Positions 33,101 through 42,074 of a DNA stretch of 64,000 nt are shown here, piece by piece. The translations under genes were made by a program, and so were the position numbers. The stretch is taken from positions 3,110,001-3,174,000 of the forward strand of contig NC_059545.1 of assembly GCF_905220415.1 (NCBI RefSeq), given 5' to 3'. The notes below the pieces were generated by a model. The model saw nothing but the letters and a program-made list of their open reading frames with translations, did no database searches and had not been told where the DNA came from. Positions within the stretch are counted from its first letter, which is position 1. The number at the start of each line of letters is the position of its first letter. This stretch comes from Colias croceus (taxonomy: Eukaryota > Arthropoda > Insecta > Lepidoptera > Pieridae).

Positions 33101-34264
33101 CAAGATCTGCAATAGAACGTCTGACACTACCTAGAGCCGAAGGAGGACGGGGTATTATCGATATACAAAACCTACATAATAAAATTATTACTAATTTACG
33201 TTCATACTTTCACAATAAAACCTTAGATTCCGTACTGCACAAGGCTATCTCTCACACCGACAAAAAACTTACACCTCTAAACCTATCAGACAGAAGTACC
33301 CAAAAAAATGAAAAAATTAGAAAACCACAAGAGAAAATAGATGCATGGCTACAGAAATCTCTACATGGCAGACACCGACGCGATTTGATGAATACTGACA
33401 TCGACAAGCTGGCATCGAACACATGGCTCAAACGCGGCGAGTTGTTTCCAGAGACAGAAGGTTTTATGATTGCCATACAAGACCAAATAATTGATACGAG
33501 AAACTATAGGAAGTTCATACGGAAAGACCCAAATTTAGTTACAGACCAATGTAGACAATGTCACAGCGCATCCGAAACAATCCAGCACATTACAGGGGCT
33601 TGCAGGTCGCTTGCTCAGACAGACTACAAGCATAGGCACGACCAAGTCGCGTCTATAATACATCAATATCTGGCCATCAAATATAATCTCATCTCCGAAA
33701 AAGTATCTTACTATAAATACACCCTTAAAATAATTCTAGATTCCACAAACTACAAACTCTACTGGGACAGAACGATTATCACGGATAAAACAATACAAAG
33801 CAATAGACCTGATATTACCCTCCTAGATAAACGAAACAAAGTTGTATATTTAATAGATATCGCTATCCCTAATACACACAACCTAACATCCACATTCTCC
33901 AACAAAATTGCTAAGTATACTGATCTTTCCATTGAAATAAAAACTCAATGGCGAGTCAGTACAGTCAAAACGGTCCCAATAGTTATCTCCTCTACAGGAA
34001 TCATACCAAAATCACTTCACTTGAGCCTCAAAACTTTAAGCATTCATAGTAACACACATATTCTTTTACAAAAGGCCGTTATTTTAAACACGTGCCGTAT
34101 AGTTCGCAAATTTTTATCTTTAGATTAATTAAGTTTGTCTGTTTGTCCCACCCATTAAATATAAGCTTGTATAAGCATCTTTGTTTGGCCAAAAGCCCGC
34201 AAAAATGCTCGAGTCCTCGATTATGAGAGAACTTATAAAATATAAAAAAAACATAATAATAATA
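30118..34264 (+). mobile_element. R4/Dong-like non-LTR retrotransposon in a TAA tract
   Basis: A TAA-type repeat (ATAATAATAATTA, 30118-30130) precedes the ORF, and TAATAATAATAA (about 34252-34264) follows its 3' UTR. The 3' UTR runs from 34129 and ends AAAAACATAATAATAATAA without a true poly(A) tail. Dong of Bombyx mori is known to insert in TAA repeats, and the ORF is of that clade. The element appears full-length or nearly so, with a very short or missing 5' UTR. The first of three 809-bp units starts at the next base. Confidence 0.85.
30133..34128 (+). CDS. R4/Dong-type reverse transcriptase and RLE endonuclease
   Basis: An intact 1331-codon ORF without stop or frameshift. Residues 1-80 are Ser/Pro-rich. 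Two related domains of about 78 residues follow (87-165 and 189-265), each with (K/R)(K/R)W or RW at the start and QRI(G/S)DQRR.II at the end, probably DNA-binding. The reverse-transcriptase core covers about 560-900: YRPITCLQN, YIDYQKAFDSVPH, GIFQGDALSPLWF and catalytic YMDD at 835-838. A C-terminal C1140-C1143-H1152-C1157 zinc knuckle precedes the restriction-like endonuclease (RPD 1225-1227, D1232, YLIDIA D1242). This order is that of R2/R4-clade elements. The protein nicks target DNA and primes cDNA synthesis there. Intactness suggests recent activity. Confidence 0.93.
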   Translation: MRTIGDRGLNRRSPLRNNTTNENPSSSASSPKSLFSSLQSSPISYTNHLSPSSCSSNYSSSITTEDVVQEATCAEIPAPTNVEKRARKKWTDEMNIFILRTYFTLTLLESDTNTYLPALHTSFIQQFPQMQVSRQRIGDQRRAIIRNNLLNQDKVQEIRREVEVFLSNQNNSATPANPVSLNRENSGQRMRWSNAINESIMYHYYAITNLETNRTSYIQPLHQAVISKHPNISHVSEQRISDQRRVIINNKLISDTRLQEIRNEVASTLLHLEQQPQDEITNETPVSYQYINTAASIEGVLNDETTILSCNLLAENEAEAHKETSMFVSSDVENTFINTLDTFKNTDPTQRPSIPKQKITRKLAHLVNFINHTILPKYCREDTDFSNLQEIIYSAAYTAATHNGSKIRNNPIHTPHKHKTPLWQVRLEKRIEDFRVKIGRLTEYIKGNSSPRLKRHIESIKRSYKIHSQHENENTDLSHFLDTLKQKLSALSSRLRRYKQTTLRKSQNTHFTMNEKSFYRNFNQSSSEPRDELDELPNPEDVHGFWSDIWAKPIQHNPAEWIKDEKDSLIDVLDMKYEDIPIELFRFVIGKTHNWKATGSDKLHNYWYKKFTAVHHLLLTHINTFIKSPESMPKYITQGITVMIPKDKSDPKNPAKYRPITCLQNIYKIITSCISQIMYQHLEKYSIIAEEQKGCRKRTQGCKEQLVIDSVVSKQAYNKKRNIYTMYIDYQKAFDSVPHSWLIYILEHYKIDPTLINFLRSIMNNWQTVLRLHTQTKFTETAPISIRRGIFQGDALSPLWFCLALNPLSNLLNKANVGFRLKYNNNQFILTHLMYMDDIKLYASNLAEINKLADITQVFSSDIRMNFGIDKCKIQSVKRGKLESNSYTLHNDEVIQPVDNQIGYKYLGFYQNQNILHKQVKIEIEKCFRARLHKILNTHLNAKNIVKAINSFAIPILTYSFGTINWSQTQLKKLQRIINTLSTKYRKHHPRSAIERLTLPRAEGGRGIIDIQNLHNKIITNLRSYFHNKTLDSVLHKAISHTDKKLTPLNLSDRSTQKNEKIRKPQEKIDAWLQKSLHGRHRRDLMNTDIDKLASNTWLKRGELFPETEGFMIAIQDQIIDTRNYRKFIRKDPNLVTDQCRQCHSASETIQHITGACRSLAQTDYKHRHDQVASIIHQYLAIKYNLISEKVSYYKYTLKIILDSTNYKLYWDRTIITDKTIQSNRPDITLLDKRNKVVYLIDIAIPNTHNLTSTFSNKIAKYTDLSIEIKTQWRVSTVKTVPIVISSTGIIPKSLHLSLKTLSIHSNTHILLQKAVILNTCRIVRKFLSLD

Positions 34265-34351
34265 AGGGCGTAGGGATGTGACGACCCCATCGCCCACGGT
34301 TGGAATATCTATTGTTTACGTGACAATAGATATTCCACCCGTGCAGTCAGT
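34265..34351 (+). ncRNA. 5' folded domain of the 809-bp unit (first copy)
   Basis: GGGCG at the very 5' end pairs with CGCCC, enclosing GGG/CCC. Immediately after, CACGG..GGAATATCTATTGT pairs with ACAATAGATATTCC..CCGTG around loop TTACGTG. A 5' G-run at the junction with a compact fold recalls the HDV-like self-cleaving ribozymes of R2-type elements. The double-pseudoknot could not be confirmed by eye. Copies 2 and 3 keep the fold through G-U pairs. Confidence 0.4.
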
Positions 34352-36691
34352 CAACCCGCAGGACACCTTGTGGCGGGGTGTCGGGGAGTAGCGACCCCGC
34401 GGGAACCGAGTGCTCCCGGGGGAGGCCCCTGTCTTCATCTCCGGCTTGCCTTCACCGGCCGGTCGGAGTGAAGCCTGACGAGGACAGGACCCCCACCTCT
34501 GGCTTGCCTTAACCGGCCGGCCAGAGTGGAGTCGCGAGAGCTTTTAGCTCGAAGGGTGGATGCGAAGCGTAAGTGGCGAGTGGGCACGTGATGCTGGACC
34601 CTCAGGGAGCGCGTGATCGTAGTTTAAAGTCCAGGGACGCCTCTCCACCCTTAGCTGCTCACAATATGTTGCCCCCTTGTCGCACTATTGCAGCGACTTA
34701 TTTCGGGGGCCCATACAGTGAGAGGGCGAGTCACCACCTGCCAACATATTTTTACTTTCTTTTAGTAGAAAGGCAGGTGCCATAGTTTCCCATAGTCCCC
34801 AGTACCAGTCCATTTAGCATCCCAATCCATAGCCCAATTATTAAATTTCCATACCCTGCAATAGTCCTACATCGGCCGCGGACTGCCTAGGGCTGTATTT
34901 CTATAGTGCAGTCATGGGCAGGCTGCGGCTGGTATCCCACAACACATTAAAAGTCTCAAAGGGCCTCTGCGTGTTGGATCCGTGTCCCCACGTAAGCCTT
35001 CCAAAGATCCGGGTACCGTCCTTCTGGTGGTACCCGAGTATTATGGAGAAGAGAAACATAATAATAATAATAAGGGCGTAGGGATGTGACGACCCCATCG
35101 CCCACGGTTGGAATATCTATTGTCTACGTGACAGTAGATATTCCACCCGTGCAATCAGTCACCCGCAGGACACCTTGTGGCGGGGTGTCGGGGAGTAGCG
35201 ACCCCACGGGAACCGAGTGCTCCCGGGGGAGGCCCCTGTCTTCATCTCCGGCTTGCCTTCACCGGCCGGTCGGAGTGAAGCCTGACGAGGACAGGACCCC
35301 CACCTCTGGCTTGCCTTAACCGGCCGGCCAGAGTGGAGTCGCGAGAGCTTTTAGCTCGAAGGGTGGATGCGAAGCGTAAGTGGCGAGTGGGCACGTGATG
35401 CTGGACCCTCAGGGAGCGCGTGATCGTCGTTTAAAGTCCAGGGACGCCTCTCCACCCTTAGCTGCTCACGACATGTTGCCCTCTTGTTGCTAAGTTACAG
35501 CGACTTTTTAGAGGGCCCATCTGTGAGAGGGCGAGTCACCGTCTGTCAATATATTTTTACAAACTTTGTTGTAGAAAGGCAGACGCCATAGTTCCTATAG
35601 ATCCAGTAACCTGTCCACATAGCACCCCTTCCATAGTCCAGTCATTTATTTCCATTTTCTGTAATAGTCCTACATCGGCCGCGGACTGCCCAGGGCTGTA
35701 TCTCTATATAGTGCAGTCATGGGCAGGCTGCGGCTGGTGTCCCATAACACATTAAAACTCTCAAAAGGGCCTCTGCGTGTTGGATCCGTGTCCCCACGTA
35801 AGCCTTCCAAAAGACCGGGTACCGTCCTTCTGGTGGTACCCGAGTATTATGGAGATGAGAAACATAATAATAATAATAATAAGGGCGTAGGGATGTGACG
35901 ACCCCATCGCCCACGGTTGGGATATCTATTGTTTACGTGATAATAGATATTCCACCCGTGCAATCAGTCACCCGCAGGACACCTTGTGGCGGGGTGTCGG
36001 GGAGTAGCGACCCCGCGGGAACCGAGTGCTCCCGGGGGAGGCCCCTGTCTTCATCTCCGGCTTGCCTTCACCGGCCGGTCGGAGTGGAGCCTGACGAGGA
36101 CAGGACCCCCACCTCTGGCTTGCCTTAACCGGCCGGCCAGAGTGGAGTCGCGAGAGCTTTTAGCTCGAAGGGTGGATGCGAAGCGTAAGTGGCGAGTGGG
36201 CACGTGATGCTGGACCCTCAGGGAGCGCGTGATCGTCGTTTAAAGTCCAGGGACGCCTCTCCACCCTTAGCTGCTCACAATATGTTGCCCCCTTGTCGCA
36301 CTATTGCAGCGGCTTATTTCGGGGGCCCATACAGTGAGAGGGCGAGTCACCACCTGCCAACATATTTTTACTTTCTTTTAGTAGAAAGGCAGGTGCCATA
36401 GTTTCCAATAGTCCCCAAATACCGGCCCATTTAACATCCCTCTCCATAGCCCAGTTTATTTTGTTTTCCATATCTCGAAATAGTCCTACATCGGCCGCGG
36501 ACTGCCTAGGATTGTATCTCTATAGTGCAGTCATGGGCAGGCTGCGGCTGGTGTCCCACAACACAGTAAAGTTCTCTAAAGGGCCTCTGCGTGTTGGATC
36601 CGTGTCCCCACGTAAGCCTTCCAAAGGACCGGGTACCTTCCTTATGATGGTACCCGAGTATTATAGAATGAGATACACATAATAATAATAA
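34265..36691 (+). repeat. Three head-to-tail 809-bp units of a structured element
   Basis: Units start GGGCGTAGGGATGTGACGAC at 34265, 35074 and 35883 (period exactly 809). Each ends GAAACATAATAATAATAA or a near variant. The GC-rich body has no conserved long ORF. Predicted stems: a 14-bp arm hairpin near each start, CTCCGGC/GTCGGAG and CTCTGGC/GCCAGAG, GCCCCC/GGGGGC, CACCTGCC/GGCAGGTG, and terminal GGGTACC/GGTACCC. Unit 2 differs from units 1 and 3 mainly by paired compensatory or G-U changes. It looks like a SINE-like non-autonomous retroelement sharing the tail and TAA target of the Dong-like element. Orientation is taken from the TAA tail. Confidence 0.9.
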
Positions 36692-36697
36692 TAATAA

Positions 36698-38998
36698 ATT
36701 CTTTAATTCAGAACAATTTAGTCCCATAATTTACATGTACTTATACAATTTTAATAATTTTTAATACAGAAAAAACCAATGAACACATAAAGCCAATACT
36801 TAATTAAATCATAATAATTGAGATCCAAGTTTTATACATACTACTAGTTATATTTCTGTCAGCCAGACTGCGTACAATTTTATTTCTACACTTGTCAACT
36901 CTGGACATAAATGTAGCAATTCTGTGTCTCTGGATGGCATTCAAGGAGTTTACTCTAAAGTTGGTATACATCTCCGAAGCGCTGCAAAATTTGTCGAGCC
37001 CCATCAAATATCGGAAGATGTTATTGTGCTCTACTCGAATGCCATCGTATGCTCTTTTGGTGTAATTAGTCCAAAGTTGACAAGTATAGAGGGACTGACA
37101 GAAGGTCTTAAATAAATGAATTTTAACGGAATTGGATGCCCTACGAAATTTCCGGATGATCATATTGCCGACGACACAGAGTGCACGTCGTTGTCGCTCA
37201 ATATCGGCATCATCTTTTCTTTTGGATGTAACAATGTGGCCAAGATACTTAAAGCTATCTACTATTTTAATAGGGTGACCGTTAATGCAGATTGGCGGAA
37301 TGTTATCCGGTCCCTTACCCGATCTGAATATCAACATTTCTGTTTTCTTTACATTGTACTGTAGACTATGTGAAAGAGCATATCTTTCACATATGCCAAC
37401 AAGTTTTCGAAGCCCTTTGATTGAGGGGCTGAGCAGGACCATATCATCAGCATAACTCAAATTATTGACATATCTGCCATCTAGTTTAAGTCCAACTTCA
37501 GTCCTACTCAGCTCCACAATCAAATCATTAACATATAAGTTAAACAGATCGGGGGAGGTTACTCCGCCCTGTCTAACACCACACGAGAGAATATAGCTGT
37601 CGGACAGAGTACTGCCCCACCTAACGCTGTTCGTCTGATTATCATACCAATATGTAAAAAGACCAACAACGTCAGAAGAAACATCACTGCTGCGAACTTT
37701 TTTCCATAATATCTCATGGTTCAAGGTATCAAAGGCACGACTTAAGTCTAAAAAACATGCATAAACACTAGTATTCTGATTATTATAACAGTCAACAATT
37801 TCTTTTAATGTATATATAGCCATATCAGTTCCCAATTCAGGTCTAAAACCGAATTGGGCATCGTCAATATTAATATATGGTGACAACTTGGAGTGCAAAA
37901 TTTTTTCAAGTATCCTGGCCACAATTGTTGCCAGCGAGATAGGTCGATAATTAGCCACGCTCGAGAAACTACCGGTTTTATTCTTAGGGACAGGGATAAC
38001 TATAGTTTTAATTAAATCCTTAGGTAAATAACAATGTTTGAGACAGAGAGTATAGAATTGAGCCAGAACAGGGTAGATGTTTTTACCAGCATATAAAACG
38101 TGTTCCATACTAAGAGCATCATGACCCGGTGACTTACCGCGCTTCATATTTTTAATTACCTGAGAAACGTCCTTAGATGTTATGATATTATTATTTAGCT
38201 TACGTTTCTCAGTTGATCGTACGGTCTCAGCTGAAGTTGATACATTACCATTTGCATTAGCTATAGGGTTCGTATTAAACTGTGCCCTGAAAAGATTAGC
38301 TATAGCTTTAGGGTCTTGTTGTCCATCTACGCATGCAGGTAAAACGTTTTTGTAGTCCATTTTCTTAGTTTCCTTCCAAAATTCAATAAAATTACCGGTA
38401 GAATGACTTTGAGCTAAAATATCTAACTTTATTTTGTCTTGATTATTTTGAACATACTTTAGTGCAGTCTTAAATTCTTTACGTGCCGAGAACATAGCAT
38501 CGAAATAGTATCCCGAACGCGGCTTACCGTAGGACACCCATTCCAAGAAAGTTTGCCTAGCGAGTAGATGAAAATGTTTAACGTGAGCATTCCAACCAAC
38601 TATTTTATATTTACATTTTTTCCTATTATTAAAACTTCTTTCAGCTGATGATTGCATAACTGAAATAATATCACAGTAAAATTGATCCAATAGTTTAAAA
38701 TGATTCTTGTTTATACACTTGCTATCACAGTCTTTACATATAAAATTACATTCATTATAATATTTATTTTGTATATTAGTAAATTTTAATTCACACATTT
38801 TTGTATAAATAGCTGTATGCTCTTCATCTCGTATACCCCACATATATTTAATATTATGGTTCACATAAATATCACATTTCTTAGGTGTTATCACATTTAA
38901 ATTACAATTTAAGACTAGAGGTAAATGATCTGACCAATAGGAGTCATATTTAATATAAATGTTAGTGGATATAAATGAATGAAATTCGTCAAGCTCTT
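36698..38998 (-). mobile_element. 5'-truncated CR1/Rex1-like non-LTR retrotransposon
   Basis: The frame starts mid-endonuclease at about 38996 and the 3' UTR runs from 36803 to about 36698. There the minus strand reads GAATTAAAGAATTTATTATT, passing into a (TTA)n tract. Truncation at the 5' end and a microsatellite-type 3' tail are typical of this group. The tract at 36675-36697 also borders the last 809-bp unit. Confidence 0.8.
36804..38996 (-). pseudogene. Truncated endonuclease-reverse transcriptase ORF
   Basis: Reading begins ELDEFHSF...DSYWSDHLPLV. SDHLP (38919-38933) is the C-terminal motif of the APE-type endonuclease, so the rest of that domain is lost. A linker with GWNAHVKHFHLLAR and GKPRSGYYFDAM follows. 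Then comes the polymerase: NYRPISLATIVARILEKIL, CFLDLSRAFDTLNH, GVRQGGVTSPDLFNLY and catalytic YADD (37443-37454). SFKYLGHIVTS and a C-terminal connection domain end the protein at 36804. About 730 codons are open with no stop, so truncation is recent. No ATG exists at the open frame's upstream end. The clade (CR1, Rex1 or Daphne-like) is a judgement from motif style. Confidence 0.85.
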
Positions 38999-39369
38999 CT
39001 TATATTACAACGAAGGGCAGGGAGGACGATATCTACACGTTCGTTTGGGATTTGTTACGAAAGGTAATATTTCCAAAATAATATTACTTATTAGTGATTG
39101 TAGATATTAGATGGGTCATATTGTGTTGACTGTTGACTTGATTTTTCTTTCTATAAAATATTATGTAACCTGAACGTTGAAAACTGCTCCAATGCTCTTC
39201 GTAGTATCACTATCACACAGTCCAATAACTATAATTACGATTGTTTTTTTATTGATGTTCATTTGTTTATAAGGGGGGACGGCGCGTACGCAGTCCCCAC
39301 TACCAAAAATTACGCGTCCGAGTTATCCACATTAGGGATAATCGCAGAGGTCAACCCCGCCGCAGTGCA
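38999..39369. other. Non-coding flank, GC-rich toward its right end
   Basis: 39270-39369 is GC-rich (GGGGGGACGGCGCGTACGC) and directly precedes a candidate coding exon, so it may be its 5' UTR and promoter. Confidence 0.35.
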
Positions 39370-39427
39370 ATGGAGGGACCTCGCTCTGGGGGAACCGCCT
39401 TCCTGATCACGGTGTCCCCTACGCCAG
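39370..39427 (+). CDS. Candidate first coding exon of a host gene
   Basis: An ATG in good context (GTGCAATGG) opens MEGPRSGGTAFLITVSPTP. It ends one base into the next codon at a consensus donor CCAG|GTAAGTATG (39428). The block is far GC-richer than its surroundings, as host exons often are. No next exon with fitting phase could be identified within the window, so the intron may exceed it. No protein family is recognised. Alternative: a chance open stretch with a good donor. Confidence 0.4.
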
Positions 39428-41158
39428 GTAAGTATGATTTCGTCAAGTACTAGCGTGTACTTACGGCTTACGAAAAACATTTCTATAGCGCGACTTAAAA
39501 TACAACTAGCGCCATCTATTATTCGGTTGTGGAAACTCAACAATGGCCGTGTTCTCGTAAGACGCGCGGAAAGCTCTCCGATGACAGTAATATTTCAAGT
39601 TTCAAGGATATTTGATAAACTTTTTCCTGTGATATTTCAAATGTTCTCTCGATTGATTCAATAAATTATGGAACAGGTACCTACTTTGTGTTAATTGGCA
39701 TTTTTTTTCTGCAATTACTGGGTTTTGTTATTGTAGCTTTTATATCAAGTAGATTTATAATTTGTTTTATGTTCAATTAATAAAATAAAATAACACTTAT
39801 CATGCACAGCAGTTTTCAAAAACAAAAGTTGTGATAACAAAAGGTTCTCATAATATTTACTTTACGAACACGTGATACATATTTTAATATCATAATATGA
39901 ATGTTTAATATCTCTTCTTACATAGTCGTCAAATCGTGGTTCGCACGACTGTTAGAAGGAAATAATGGCGACTCAAAGAATACCTATTAATAAATCTCAC
40001 CCACCAAAGTCATAGGTAATTAATAAAATTCATTAGAGACCGTAATGGATAATTAACTACAACCAAGCGCCATCCTTTTAAGGAAACTCGCAACTAATTT
40101 ATAACTTCACCTTGGCGCCAACAAATCTCGTTTAACAAATTAATTATACAGCGCCATCGAATTAAACGTTAACACCTTATAAATTATTATAACGTCTTAA
40201 GCTTACAGAGTTATGGGTTCGGTTATAATTATTAATGATCTTTATTAATTGGGTCCGAAAGTCTTAGCGCGGTCAGAACTTTAAGTTTTACAAATGGATT
40301 GCTTAATTATTGATGGCTTTAGGCTTTTGCTTATGGATTTAAGTAATTGCCTATAATCATTCCTGTATAGCGTATATCTATAGTTCGGATATCTATAGGT
40401 AACTTCCAGTAATAAGATTGCAACGTTTTAGCTGGGGGAACCACAGAACTTCTCGATATAGTTCTGTGGGAGAACGCCATTTTCAAGTATTAGCGTAGCC
40501 TATCTTTAAAAGTATTCATAACGATCAGTGAACGAAGAACATACAGATAGAATAATCATATGTCTTTGTTAGAACATCGTCAATTTAATCCTCCATCTAA
40601 TACCTACTTACCCGTCTTGCAATGAACTCGAACTGTTATTTACTTCATACACCTACTTACTTACAAACAAATGCAACGGTCAACGACTGTAGATAAAAAT
40701 CAATTATAATTATTCCTGGGAGGTCTAATCAGTGTCAGTTGTCAATTAATTATCATCTCTAGGAGGGCTGACGACATTCACTATATTTTGTCGACATATT
40801 TGAGACAGCTACATAAATTTATGACGATAGAGTGGTCAATACATCGTTATATGTAAATAAGACATATAATTAATTTAGCTAATACGTTCAAACGTGTTAA
40901 TCAAGATTGTTTATTGATTTTAGATTTTAATACTTTTATCCTGTCTGGATTTATAAATGTTCACACGTTTGGTTAATAATATTACGTTGTCTTTAACGCC
41001 TACGCTTCGTGTGTTTGATGAGGAAAATAATTCTTTTGCAATACTCAAAGTTAGGTACGATCGTCATGTCGTAAGAACACAAATCCACTTGTTGTATAAG
41101 TGTAATCTTTATTATTCAATCCAGAATGTATAATAAGTTTAGCAATATTTTTAGTGTA
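39428..41158. other. Non-coding stretch with GCGCCATC sites and a hairpin
   Basis: AGCGCCATC-type sites occur at about 39510, 40067 and 40151. A hairpin CCACAGAACT/AGTTCTGTGG with a 9-base loop lies at 40441-40469. The texture (TTAATTAT-rich, unique) resembles conserved regulatory DNA, but this cannot be shown from one genome. Confidence 0.4.
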
Positions 41159-41377
41159 TCCTACTAATATTATAAATGCGAAAGTTTGTATGGATGTATG
41201 GATGTTTGTTACTCTTTCACGTAAAAACTACTGAACCGATTACAATGAAATTTAGCACACATATAGAGGGTAACTTGGATTAACACATAGAATAGTTTTT
41301 ATCCCGGAAATCCCACGGGAACGGGAACTATGCGGTTTTCTTTGCAAACGCGGGCGAAGCCGCGGGCGGAAATCTAG
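41159..41377 (+). mobile_element. Helitron-like non-autonomous element, 219 bp
   Basis: A|TCCTACTAATATTATAAAT at the 5' end; body AACTACTGAACCGATTAC and CGGGAACGGGAACTATGCGG; 3' hairpin CGCGGGCGAAGCCGCG then GGCGGAAAT and CTAG|T. Complete A|TC...CTAG|T structure. Confidence 0.8.
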
Positions 41378-42018
41378 TCAATAATAAACACGAATGTCTC
41401 ATTTTATATCTCGGCTGCATAACGTTATGTTCTTCAAAACAAGTTGAACTTTTTTCACATTTTTTGCATCATTCAATGTTATAAATATCTATTCTAATCT
41501 AATACATATTTTTGTATGAATCATGATCAAAACTAGCACGACTGTGTTAGGTCCAAACTGCAATTCTATTTAAAAATGATGTTCCCAGAGGCCCAACGCT
41601 TGGTTAAGATAAATGAGAGCAATTTGTTTCAGCTGATTGGGCTATTGGAGGGATGTATCTTGTTTGATTGTTTTCTCGAACCCTTCCAACTTCTGCGGAT
41701 AAATGAAAACCATCATCTATCACTGCATCCAATCTTGCTTGTGGTCTTTTGATGGGTGCGTTGAATCTGGGATAGAAGGCCTTTATAGATAGAAGGTAAA
41801 CGGATGAAGGAATAGATAAATCAATAGGATCCCATGATCCACGGTAACTTACGACATTACTAAAATAAATATTACTTTAGTAAAAAGTAACAGTTGTTCA
41901 ATTCTGGACCTTTTATTTTTCACGCATGAAATACAGATGTATAGATGGAGCACCAAGTACTAAGATTTTTATATTTACGTTTCTATACATATTAGTGATT
42001 GGTTCGGATACCAATTGT

Positions 42019-42074
42019 GAATTGTGGCAAAACAGGGTAAAAAGTCGGCTTTTTACCCTGTTTTGCCACAATTC
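42019..42074. repeat. Perfect palindrome, 26-bp arms, 4-base loop
   Basis: The arm starts GAATTGTGGCAAAACAGGGT at 42019 and runs to 42044. The loop is TCGG. The right arm 42049-42074 is the exact complement. There are no mismatches in 26 pairs. No nearby element ends or target duplication explain it. Confidence 0.95.

Noticed and set aside
34460..34490. Hammerhead ribozyme core (CTGACGAG)
   Set aside because: The CUGANGA-like segment lacks the GAAA and the three-stem arrangement.
34573..36682. Short ORFs of 65-77 codons repeated in the 809-bp units
   Set aside because: They overlap in several frames, differ between units by stops and shifts, and changes between units preserve RNA pairing rather than codons.
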